DNA of 64,000 nt from Rhynchopus euleeides. Taxonomy: Eukaryota > Euglenozoa > Diplonemea > Diplonemida > Diplonemidae. The position numbers were made by a program, and so were the translations under genes. The DNA lies in the NCBI GenBank assembly GCA_963210315.1, contig OY723295.1:1838501-1902500 (forward strand). Reading direction: 5' to 3'. The notes beneath the pieces are model-generated. The model searched no databases. It saw nothing but the letters and a program-made list of their open reading frames with translations, and was not told the origin of the DNA. Below are positions 10,882 to 20,651 of this stretch, in pieces; position 1 is the first letter of the stretch; each line of letters begins with the position of its first letter.

Positions 10882-11209
10882 GGGCCCCCCCCCCTTCTCT
10901 CGTTTTTTGGCGTTCTCCGCAAAAATGTGTGATTTTATTTCTGTCGGTATGCCATTTGGGTTATGTCAAGATCTGTTCCGTTTCGCGACATCTGTCTCTG
11001 TGTGGTCTCATCTCTCCAATGTCGTTCGTTCTCATCCTCACTATACCGTGGTTCTCGGAGAATGACTTTTCGGTTTCTTTTTTGAAGTTCAAACAAACCC
11101 CCCCCCCCCCCCGGTGTCCGCCACCGCTGGTCGTCTCTCTCGGTGGTGGCCATTGCCAAAAAAAATACCCTCGCTAGGGACTGACGACCCTTTGTTGTTG
11201 CCGCAGTGC

Positions 11210-11882
11210 AGGCCGTTCGCTCGGGGCGAAGTTGGGCCCAACTTCGCTAAAAAAATAAATCTTCAGATTTACTTCGTCCCAACTTCGCCCAACAACTTCG
11301 CCCAAGGGGACGAAGTCGGGATAAAAAAATTCTGGGCTCGGCCCCACCCACCGAAGGGGGGGTGGGTGGTGAAAGAGCCCACGGGATCATGAGGCTCAGG
11401 GGATGGGGAATGCACGAGGAAGGAAGTGTCAGAAGGAGACCACAACGACCTTCCCCAAAGTACGATGTATTGCTCCGCCCAGACCCCCTGTGGCGTATGT
11501 CTGGTGCCCAAGTCCTTTCAAGTTACATGAATCTGTCCATCCGCAATGAACAGATGTTCACTACCGTGGCCTCCGGCGGCTGGGGGGCTCCGCCCCCCAG
11601 ACCCCCCTGGCAGCCGAACTGTGTGGCACAGCGGTCCCTGCCAATCCACGGGCGTTTCACTCATAAGCAAGGTTATTAGTGCCTCCGGAGGTACTAACAG
11701 CCTTGCCAGAAGTGCAGCGATCTGCCCTCTCAAGGAAAGGTAGCCAATGTGTACCTCCCGAGGGGGCGCGAAGCGCCCCCGAGGGGCGCCTCCCTGTGGT
11801 TAAAAAAAATCTCAAAATCCCAAAATCCCAAATAAAACTTCGTCCACCCCACACGGGATCTGTGGACGATAGCGAACGGCCT
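11210..11882. mobile_element. Mutator-like MITE with 10-bp target duplication
   Basis: The 12-bp terminal inverted repeat AGGCCGTTCGCT starts at 11210 and its complement ends at 11882. It is flanked by an exact 10-bp direct repeat GCCGCAGTGC at 11200-11209 and 11883-11892. A target duplication of 9-11 bp is the hallmark of Mutator-like (MULE) elements. The interior holds short GC-rich palindromes such as GGGGGCGCGAAGCGCCCCC and repeated AACTTCG blocks, with no transposase. Confidence 0.75.
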
Positions 11883-11892
11883 GCCGCAGTGC

Positions 11893-13912
11893 TGCAAAAA
11901 AAATGAAGAATTTGAATCAATGAAAAGTGATAACGTCCAGCCCCCCCCCCCTCTATGAAGTGCAGTGACTACAAAAGGACTCATATTTCATGAAAGTGCT
12001 GGGGAGACTTGCTTTTCCTTTCACTGGCAGTCAAAAAAAACCCCCCCCCCCTATATGAAGTGCATATCGTTGTCGCTGTGTCTGGTTCGTTTCTCAGAAA
12101 GTCTTTCAAAGAATAAAACAGAAAAAAAGACCCTCCCCCGCGCCCCCCGCCCCGCCCCGCCCCCTCTCGCAGACAAACAAAGAAGAGGGTTGGTTCCCTC
12201 AGGAAGGCACCAGCACCCCTTTTCCGCGCCCGAGCCACTTTTATGAATCACACCTGGGGCGCGAGAGCGGAAAATCATTGCCGGAAGAGAAAACACTGTT
12301 TGAGTTGTAAATCTGCACGATATTCCAGCAGAAAAATACAGTAGACTAGCAGCCCCCCCCCACACACACACACCCCTTGTATTCTTTTGGGGCAAATTTA
12401 CCTGTTTCCCTTTCTGGACCCGTTGGTGCATAACAACCCTCTCATCACCACGCTCTTTCTCTTGGCATGTTCTCGGCAGGCCTCAGAACATCATATAATG
12501 GTCGCAGCGGAGTCGTTCCCCACCTTCTGGTTCAACCCCTGTGTCAAAACCGCCTTGATGGCATCAAGGGGCCCTGGTGCTCCCCAATGCCCGATTCAAC
12601 GGGATTCAACGACCAACCCCCACCAGCACCCCACGCCAGGCGAGCCCGGCACAGTGTTGGGCTAACCGTGCCTGCAGAGTGACAGGGGCGGGCAGAGGTG
12701 TGTGTGTGAAATGGCCTCCTGCTGCCTGTGTGACGGCGGCTTTTACACCCGCTTTTGTCTCTGCGGAACCTATCCCGCCATCCCAAGAGAACTCAATGGG
12801 GTAGCGACGTTGCATCACGATTCATATTCGCGATGGGGGTGTGGGGAGTGCCGTTGGGTGAAGTAGGGCGCTGCCGAGTATGGTGGTGTGCCTTGTGCCT
12901 TGCTGTCAATTATCGTTTCTCGCTCTACTGATGGAAATCCTCGGTGTCGCGCGTGGGGGGTGGAACAAACCGCGTAGTCTTGCCTGATGAAGCCTGTTGG
13001 TGAGTGTTGACAGTCATATCAACAAGGCAAAGGTAGGTTGCGTGTTAACCACACAAGGCGCCTGCGGGTCAACGAGAAGCGCGTGTGTGCGGTTCGAAGA
13101 GTCCCGAAAACAGTGTTCCCTCTCTGGGAGCTGGCTTGGCCAGAACACCCAAAAGAATGTGTCAGAATCTTGCTGCCGAATCTACTCAATGTACCCCTCT
13201 CTCGCTGTGGTGCAAAAATCTGAAGGGGGGGGGGGAGAGGTCGCGAGAGAGAGAGAGAGAGAGAGAGAGAGAACCACGGGGGTTTATTGTTCAGCACAGC
13301 CTCTGCAGCCCCCTTTCCGTTCCTCGCATACCCTGTGACATCCCATGCCCCACGCCCCCCTCTTGAAGCCCTACCCCCAACGCCCCCTGCTGCGAGCAGG
13401 CCGCATGGTGGTTGGGTTTTGCTGGTCTCTTCCCCCCGCAAGGCTTTTTTTTTGGAAGAACGAGTTACAGCGCGTTTATCTAACTAAAAAAGCCTCGTGG
13501 ACGGCGTTCGGTATCCTGCACACAAAGCAGTCACCGTCGGTGCAAGCAAAGAGCGCAACTCCAAGTCTTTTATTGTGAGAGGGGCGGGAATCCCCCGAAC
13601 ACGGTGGTGCAACGCGCTACCTTTCCGAGGGGCAGTTGTTCACTAAAATCTTTTCCGGCAATGCGCCTCGGTGCGGATCGACAAGGTTTAGGAGAGAAGA
13701 ATCCCCTGGTTAGCCGTTGCTCTGACCACCTCTATGATGCCTCTCTCTCCTTTGGGGGGTGGCAGCCCCCCCCGCTCCAGGAATCCGAAGCGGCGGAGAG
13801 AGAACAAAAGGAACCACTCTCGCGCCAAAAAAAAGGAGGGCTTCTTTTTCCCGCTCCGAAGTAAATAAATATTGAAAGGGAATCGCAATCCCACAGACCT
13901 TCGCCCGTTAGT
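11893..13912. other. Intergenic, no gene recognised
   Basis: Contains poly-C tracts, a roughly 100-bp direct duplication that starts with C10 followed by TMTATGAAGTGCA (11941 and 12041), and a (GA)n microsatellite at about 13245-13272. Short frames on both strands show no coding character. Confidence 0.5.
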
Positions 13913-13914
13913 TA

Positions 13915-14259
13915 CCGTATACGTAAATATTATGGAACGTAAATATTATGGAACGGGCCCATTTTTGACCGGTCCGTTCCATAATATTTACGTTCCAAAA
14001 TATTTACAGGGCCAGTTGGGGACTCGGTGGTGAGGACGGCTTGCGTCAGGAATCGCGCGAAAAGTGCACGAGTAGGTCCCGTCAGGGACTCTGTATGCCG
14101 TCCGATCCCCTGGTCCAAGTCCCCGAGTCGCAGAAAGCCCTGTAAATATTATGGAACGAAAAAAATCTGGAACGCCAACCCACCAGCGTTCCAAAATATT
14201 TACGTTCCATAATATTTACGTTCCATAATATTTACGTTCCAAAATATTTACGTATACGG
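13915..14259. mobile_element. Palindromic TA-flanked MITE, copy 1
   Basis: Flanked by TA (13913-13914 and 14260-14261), with ends CCGTATACGTAAATATT and complement. Both arms contain several copies of GTAAATATTNTGGAACG. A ~140-bp unique centre has the opposite orientation to the related copy at 42285-42613. No coding frame. The size, TA target and absence of coding sequence suggest a non-autonomous element moved by a Tc1/mariner-type enzyme. Confidence 0.85.
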
Positions 14260-14455
14260 TATATCGGATTAAAACCTGGGGAAGCACCTTTATTGCCGCA
14301 AAAAATAACATGAGCCAGCGTTCCTATCACACCCCCTCCCCCTCCCCCTCCGACGATACTTGCCCCCACACACACACCCATATCTTGTTCTGCGCGGCGG
14401 CACACACAGACACCCCACACGCAGTGGCGCACCCCCTCCACCCGTGTGGGGCACG

Positions 14456-14869
14456 ATGGTGCTGCAGCCATTTCACTATGCCCGCGCCACCGGGACGGTG
14501 ACGTCGCGTGACGTGCTGCGTTTGTATAAGGAGATGATGAAGGCGGCAATGACAGTATCGAATCCAAAGCTGCGCATCCTTGTCTACGATAGCATACGAA
14601 ATGAATTCCGGACGCGAAAACACATGACCGATTCGTATGCGATCTCAGAAGCTATGACGCGCGGAGTGACGGATCTCGAGTCTCTCCGGGATGCACGGTT
14701 GCACCCTTTTCTCTACGCCAATGAGGACGGTGTGGTGACGGCCCCTCGCATTGACGACCCCAACGCGCCTGTTGCGCAGTTCGTGCCGGGCCCGATCCTG
14801 TCGCTGGTCTGGGGACTCATTTTTATTGGAGGTATGCTGGCAGTGTGTGCCACACGCAGGGAGCGTTGA
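14456..14869 (+). CDS. LYR-motif protein with C-terminal membrane span
   Basis: 137 residues starting at ATG 14456 (context GCACGATGG, like the MORN gene). Residues 20-85 resemble the LYR/Complex1_LYR fold: VLRLYKEMM with LYK in place of LYR at 23-25, then NPKLRILVYDSIRNEFR and a third helix around TRGVTDLESLRD. Known for the family: small, mostly mitochondrial accessory or assembly factors that bind acyl carrier protein. Unusually, the last ~26 residues form a hydrophobic span (GPILSLVWGLIFIGGMLAV) ending CATRRER, so the protein may be tail-anchored. Upstream in-frame sequence is His/Pro low complexity and was excluded. No intron is needed. LYR assignment is from motif and helix pattern only. 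Confidence 0.65.
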   Translation: MVLQPFHYARATGTVTSRDVLRLYKEMMKAAMTVSNPKLRILVYDSIRNEFRTRKHMTDSYAISEAMTRGVTDLESLRDARLHPFLYANEDGVVTAPRIDDPNAPVAQFVPGPILSLVWGLIFIGGMLAVCATRRER

Positions 14870-15299
14870 TCCTGGTCTTATTTTGTTAGTTCAGCGTAGC
14901 CAACTGGGGAAACTTTTGGTGGCTTTAGCTGGATCGTGCGGCCCCACTCACACCACTTCATCATCCGGGGAGTGGTGTACACAAAGAGTGGGGTCTGCGT
15001 TCCAACAAAACAACTTTCGGCAGTGATTTGGTTTGTTGTCTCGTTTTGCTGCCACTTTACGATCCAGCGGGGGCACAGATAGTTCTCAGCTCAATGCTCA
15101 ATCCCTTCCCGCCGTTTCGGCTCCCTGAAATACCCCACCCAGACCTCCTCCGTGTGCAAAACCGACTGGGCTCCAAGGTGACAGAGGTCAGGAGGGGGTC
15201 GATGCGTGTTTTCCCCTGAGCCTCCGCTGAACTGATTTATTCAGTTTATTTGTTTTGTGCGCTCAACAAAATATAGTCTAGGAACTGTTCTCCCGCAGT

Positions 15300-16174
15300 T
15301 ACTGGGCAGAGCGTCTCCAATAAAGCGAAAGGAGAACAAGTTGGATGTAGCGGGTGACGCCAACCCCTGTTGTAAACCCCTAAGCCACCACACCCACCGC
15401 CACAACAGGGGGCGGCGTGGTTTATGGTTTCGCGCGGCAGATCTACGACGGGGGCTCCATGCGGTGGGGCTGGCAGGAGGATGGCATCCGGCAACCCTAC
15501 CACAAGGGCATCCCAGCGACCTACCAGGGGACGCAGATGAACTGGCAGCACGAAGGTATGCACAGTGTGTGTGCCCGGATTGGCGCCTCCCCACCCTTCC
15601 TCTTCCCCCGGCAGAGCCACCTCGCGCCCATCCATACACCCACCCACACAGCGCCGACCGGGCTGGAAATTAAGGAGTTCCGGGATGAGGTGATGCACCT
15701 GCGTACAAAAGAGTCGGCGCTCGAGTCGGAGCTCCTGGTATGTTTCAGTTTCCAGGTTCCACTTCCTCCCGTCCTTCTCATGCGGAAGGCGTTGAGCACG
15801 TTAATGATGCGTAGAAGTGTAGGAGTGCTTCCGACAATCCTGTTCCTTTTCCGTGTGTCTAGCTCACCTCGTGTTCGCATGGGCCCCACACCCACATCAA
15901 AAGCCTCAGGCTCCAGGGTGGTGGAAGCGCCAACGCAACACCACGCCAGGACACACCCCACCCACCTCCACCACCTCCAACGTTCGCCTTTGAGCTTACC
16001 TTGTCACACCACCCCATGTGACGCTTGAACCCCCCACCCCCCCCCCTGCAGACCATGGAGGCGAAGTGCTACGCTCGGTCGATTCTGCTGGAGGAGCGTC
16101 TCCGGGAGATCGAGGAAGCAGAAGCCGCAGCAGCAGCAGCGGCAGCAGCGCAGCCGAAGGGGTGGCTGTGGTGA
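15300..16174 (+). CDS. Spliced gene of unknown function, 5' end undetermined
   Basis: A consistent exon chain is visible. A possible exon at ~15300-15351 (ends LDVAG) has a 57-bp intron. Then come exon 15409-15555 (VVYGFARQIYDGGSMRWGWQ), intron 15556-15651, exon 15652-15737 (LEIKEFRDEVMHLRTKESAL), intron 15738-16051, and exon 16052-16174 ending KGWLW and TGA. All introns are GT-AG and the phases (1, 0) agree across the junctions, which supports the model. The C-terminal part is charged and helical, with a poly-Ala run, and probably forms a coiled coil. The Trp/Gly/Tyr-rich middle is unfamiliar. I do not recognise the family; no start ATG could be fixed. Confidence 0.55.
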
Positions 16175-17205
16175 GTGCGGGGGGGGGGGGCCCGGGTGTT
16201 CCCCCCCCCCCCCCCCCGGGGGGGGAACAAACCACTAGAGTTTTTGCCCACCCTAGCCTCACCGCCACCCGCTCTCCCCCCCCCCCCCCTTCTACCGCGC
16301 ATCCCCCCCCACCCCAACGGCTGTATAAATTGTGTGTCGTGCTGGCAAGCCTAAAAATCTCACCAACCCATTCACATAAATTTCCCCCCTGCCACGCTGT
16401 GCCTGCTGGCAGACGGCGTGGTCCGGGGTGCGCGTTTGGGGAGGGGGTTCCAATGTTTGCCTGCGCCTTCAGGTGTGGTGGGGGATGGCCTGGGGTGGGT
16501 GGGTGGGTGGGCGTCCATCTCTCTGCAGACATGGAATCAGTGTGGAATCGGGAGGGGGGGGGGGGGGCAAGCAGGGGGGAGGTGAGTTTTGGGCCCAGGT
16601 TTTTTGACCACGCCCGCCCCTCCCAACACGCACAGCCCTTCTCCCGCGGTGGGACTCTCTTTGCTACCGCGTGTGCGTTGATCTCCTCGCGTGGGTTTAC
16701 TGTGCAAATCGCAGGCAGAGAGGGTGATGCCCCCTATTCCCAAAGTGTCAGAGCTCATCTCGTCTCTATTCGAGGGGAGAATCTCTGAAGGCCACAGGGT
16801 TTCTCTGGGAGCTGAGCTGAGCTGAGCTCCCCAAAAAGAGATCTTGGCATCCGCTCTCGCCTTCCTTTTGGCAGTGTCCCCTCGAAACCACCCATGCGCG
16901 GTGCACGAGTCATCAACGGTGTAATGCCATTGGACTGCAGGCGACTGGATGTGTGCGAAAGAGAAAACCACACACAAGTTGATCTCCCCCTCCCCCTCCG
17001 CCCCCCTCCCCCACCCACCTCCCCTCTTCTGTGTCGGTGGTGTTCAAAAACAAAACCCGCCGCGCGTTCCCCGCTTGTTGGGAGCGTGGCGGGGGGGTTT
17101 ACGGGTCACATCACTGCGGGCACACATCCCACACGCCACACACGCCACACACCCCTTCACCAGTCTGCTGGCCCGTGCCTCCCTCCTGCACAAAGAGACG
17201 GCACG
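16175..17205. other. Intergenic, low-complexity
   Basis: Long G and C tracts (16180-16220, 16270-16310, 16550-16570), CA-rich stretches and a GCTGA repeat near 16810. No gene seen. The final part should contain the leader of the MORN gene. Confidence 0.5.
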
Positions 17206-18460
17206 ATGGCTGAGGAAGGGGAAGTTGAGCGCGAGTTGATCAAGCTCGACTATGAAGAGTTGGACGAAGTAACCGGGTTCAAGAAGGTCGACTGGACCAT
17301 CTGGTGTGCCCTCGAGGAGTGGAAGCAAAAGCCGGAGGACGACAGGGAGCCGCCGGGCGACCCGAGCGACCCGGATTCGCGTGTCGAGTGGGCCAAGTGG
17401 TATGCCACAGAAGGGCCTCTGAAGCCACCCGGGGATGACGCCAAGGCGCAGACCCAGTTTGAAAACCGCTGCGTGTCTGTCGTGAAGCTCGGGCTCTACG
17501 CAGGCCCGCGAGATGAGTTCAACCAGCGCAACGGCAAAGCGAAGGCGATCTACGCCAACGGCGACATCTACGAAGGGCAGTTCTTCGAAGGCAAGAAGAA
17601 CGGGCAGGGGAAGTACATCTCCCGCAGCCTCGGCAAGAGCGAGGTCGACACCCTCATCGAGCAGATGGTGATGCGCCTCCCCGAGGCGGACCGCGTGCAC
17701 AGCCCCCTCAACCAGTGCTACACCGTGGCCCCGCATAAACACGACGAGTTTGTCCGCAGCGCGACATCGACCCTCGCTGTGGGCGAGGAGATCGTGAAGA
17801 CAGCCCTCGAGTTCGGGTACCACCCCTTCTACCTTGGGGACTATCAGAACGGGGTGCGCAACGGGATCGGGGTGATGAAGAGCAGAGACGGGTCGGTCTA
17901 CAAAGGGGAGTGGGCCTCTGGGCAGCGCTCCGGGCAGGGGCTGCTCTACTTCGTCAACGGGGATACCTACTCCGGGAACTGGAAGGATGGGTGTAAGAGC
18001 GGGTACGGCACGTACTCCTTTGCGTATTGGTCGAAGGAGATGCGGGATGGCAAGCCGTACTACAGCCTGACGGAGGGTGGCGACTACCGTGGCGAGTGGG
18101 GCGAGGAGGGGTACTCCGAGGAGGTCGACGGGGAGAAGGTGGCCAAGGTTGCGAAGGGCGTGATCAAGGAGGGGGAGTGGCGCATGCCGGGGGGCTTCCA
18201 CTACGAAGGCACCTTCAACAGGTTCAGCGAGCCGCACACGCGTGACCCCCCGCCCATGGTGCTGCAGGCCGATGGCACGCCGCCGCCCATCGCCAAGACT
18301 TATATGCACTTCCCCAAGATGGGGCTGGCGCACGCCGGCGTGATGAAGAAGGTATGATGTGACTAGCCGTGTGATGCCGCCACCACACCCGCCACAGGGA
18401 CAATGGGCGCCCCAGTACAACCTGATTGCTGTGGAGGCGCCGATCGAGAGTGCCGCCTAG
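17206..18460 (+). CDS. MORN-repeat protein, two exons
   Basis: The ATG at 17206 opens 402 residues. Exon 1 is 17206-18351, a 46-bp GT-AG intron in phase 0 covers 18352-18397, and exon 2 (18398-18460) adds GQWAPQYNLIAVEAPIESAA and TAG; without splicing the frame stops two codons into the intron. An acidic, Trp-rich N-terminus of ~110 residues is followed by MORN motifs: YANGDIYEGQF, FYLGDYQNGVRNGIGVM, VYKGEWASGQRSGQGLLYF, TYSGNWKDGCKSGYGTYSF, DYRGEW, and FHYEGTF. An insert with HKHDEF lies between the first and second. Known: MORN repeats bind lipids or serve as scaffolds, often in flagellar radial spokes. An axonemal or membrane-scaffold role is an inference. Confidence 0.85.
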
Positions 18461-18690
18461 CCTGCAGAGCATGGGTACACATGCATTTACACTGGCACAG
18501 CCCTCCTGGGTGCGTGCTGCTCTAACAACAGGCAGGTGGTGGTGACTGTGAGTGAGTGAGTCGGTCAGGGTGGTAGGCAGGGATGAGTTTTTTAGAATTG
18601 TTCAGCAGGACCATGCAGGTGCAGTTCGGTCGGTGTGTTGTGTTATGTCACATTGCGCCCATTGACAGGGTTGGGTGTGGGGTAAAAACA

Positions 18691-20651
18691 ATGCGTGTCG
18701 CGTTGCTGCTGGTGGTGGCGGTGTGTGCCAGCAGAGTCAGCGGGCTTGGGCGGACGCTGGCAGACTGCCAGAAGATTGCGGCGGAGTTCAAAAACACGTG
18801 TGACACGTCTGCAGGGCCTCTCGACAGCGTTGCAGGTCATGCGGGTGAGACGGTGTCGTGTGCGTCGACAAAGATTGCGTGTGCAGGGACCGTGACAAAA
18901 GGTGTACAGTCATCCAACAAACATTGGTGGGGTAAAAACCCACCTTAGCTCCAAAAAATCCTAAAATCCACCTTAGTTTTTACCCCACCAATGTTGCTAC
19001 CCCACCAATGTTTTTACCCCACGGCAGCAGAACACAATGGAGATTTTTTCAGAACTGTGGTGGGTGGGGTGAGTGCCTCATACGTCGCACGGTGCCTACG
19101 CGATCACAGTTTGGTTGGGGGCGTGGGCTGATTGGGAGGCGGGGCGTGTGGGAGGGGGCGGGGGGTTGGGGACGGCTATCCTGCAAAGCGCAGCTCTCTC
19201 ATCAGCACCAGCAGAACAGCAGGTACCGACACCAGTAACCAGAAGTGTATACGCCATTGCATTCCGTACCCTGTGTCGGTACCTGCTGTTCTGCTGATGC
19301 TGAGGAGAGCTGCGCTTTGCAAGATAGCCGTCCCCAACCCCCCGCCCCCTCCCACACGCCCCGCCTCCCAACCAGCCCACGCCTCAACCACACTGTGATC
19401 GCGTAGGCACCGTGCGACGTATGAGGCACTCACCCCACCCACCACAGTTCTGAAAAAATCTGCATTGTGTTCTGCTGCCTAGGGGTAAAAACATCGGTGG
19501 GTTAAAAACATTGGTGGGGTAATAACCCACCTTAGCTCTGAGAAATCCTGAAATCCACCTTAGTTTTTACCCCACCAATGTTTTTACCCCACCAACATTT
19601 TTACCCCACCAATGTTTGTTGGACAACTGTATGCACCTACCAGCGCAAGATGTGCGTGACGTGTTCGGAGGAGAACGGGGTGGTGCGGATCCGTGTGCAG
19701 AGCAACGGGCTGCCGCTGTCGTGCTACTCGTCACCCGTGAAGCCTGTGGACCAGGACAACGACTTCTCTGTCGACTTCAACGGGGCGGTGTCGGGGGAGA
19801 CGGTGACGGTGGAGACACAGGACGAGGTGGACGCACAGATCTGCAACATCCAGGCGCACAGCAACGTGCCTGCTGCGGCGAACTTCGTGGTGCACGGGAC
19901 AAGCAACCTGCGTGTGCTGGTGGGGGTGGCGCTGGACGGGGTGGCCTACATGAACCAGATGAGTGCGCTGGGTGTGGACCCCTTCTACCCCATTGCGTAC
20001 GGGGATGTGACGGACCCTGCTGCAGCTGTGGAGAAGGTGGACATGTGCCTGGGACACCCACAGGGTGCGGGCATCTACCACTACCACACGCTGTCCCCGT
20101 GTGTGGTCTCCCCGAACTCGCAGCCGATCGCTCCTTGCAACGAAATGAATGGTTGCGAGGATTTCATCGAGCAAGGTGTGTCGACGTACGAGCGGAAGCT
20201 GACTGTGATCGGGCTTGCGAAGGACGGGCACGTGATGTACGGCCCGTACCTCGACAACGGGGAGGTGGCGGGGGAGTCTGGGCTGGACGTGTGCAACGGG
20301 GCAGTGGGGCTTGCGGAGTGCGACGACAGCTACGCCTACTTCGCCACAACCACGCTGCCCTACCTGGTCGGGTGCTTCGGACAGGGCAACAGGCCCAACT
20401 TCGTCCCAAAGTGCACGGCCAACCCGCCGCCTGCCTACAAGCCCCTGCAGGATGCTTGCGACAGCGACGGCAGCGCCTCGTCACCCACAGGCAGCGCCTC
20501 CTCCATGTGGGTGGCGCCTGTCGCCGTAGCTGGCGCCGCTGCGCTGGCCCTCGCCGCCTTCGCCTTTGTTAAGCTGCAGCACGCCCGCAGCGGCTACCTC
20601 ACTGTGGAGGCTGCCACCGCGGCACACACCGTGGACACCGCCCAGCCTTAA
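18691..20651 (+). pseudogene. YHYH-domain membrane protein copy 1, split by a transposon
   Basis: The ATG at 18691 gives the family signal peptide MRVALLLVVAVCASRVSG. After 72 codons the reading frame is broken by the element at 18907-19629 and resumes at 19632 (TGC ACC TAC). Removing the element plus one TA joins GGT GTA to TGC and restores the frame (KGVCTYQ), giving 411 residues. The YHYH core is present (AGIYHYHTLSPC), then a short linker and a different C-terminus: a membrane span VAPVAVAGAAALALAAFAFV and a short tail ending HTVDTAQP. YHYH is a widespread ectodomain of unknown function. The element could be spliced only if unusual sites are used; GT-AG choices I tested shift the frame. 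It is therefore probably inactive unless the element excises. Confidence 0.75.
18907..19629. mobile_element. Foldback TA-flanked MITE inserted in a YHYH gene
   Basis: Flanked by TA (18905-18906 and 19630-19631). Ends are CAGTCATCCAACAAACATTG and the near-complement with CAGTTGTCC, i.e. a Tc1/mariner-style CAGT end. Each end has repeated CATTGGTGGGGTAAAAAC blocks (about 100-130 bp). The interior (about 19020-19480) is a second, very long inverted repeat of roughly 210 bp per arm around a short centre near 19230-19260. No coding frame. The empty site can be read from the paralogues, which makes the boundaries secure. Confidence 0.9.

Noticed and set aside
11210-11882. Organelle-derived DNA, because of GC-rich palindromes and CTTCGGCC-like words
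   Set aside because: The segment has clean inverted ends and a 10-bp target duplication, so a transposon explains it better.
18903-19660. The foldback element in YHYH copy 1 acting as an intron
   Set aside because: The GT-AG pairs I could find near its edges remove coding residues and shift the frame.
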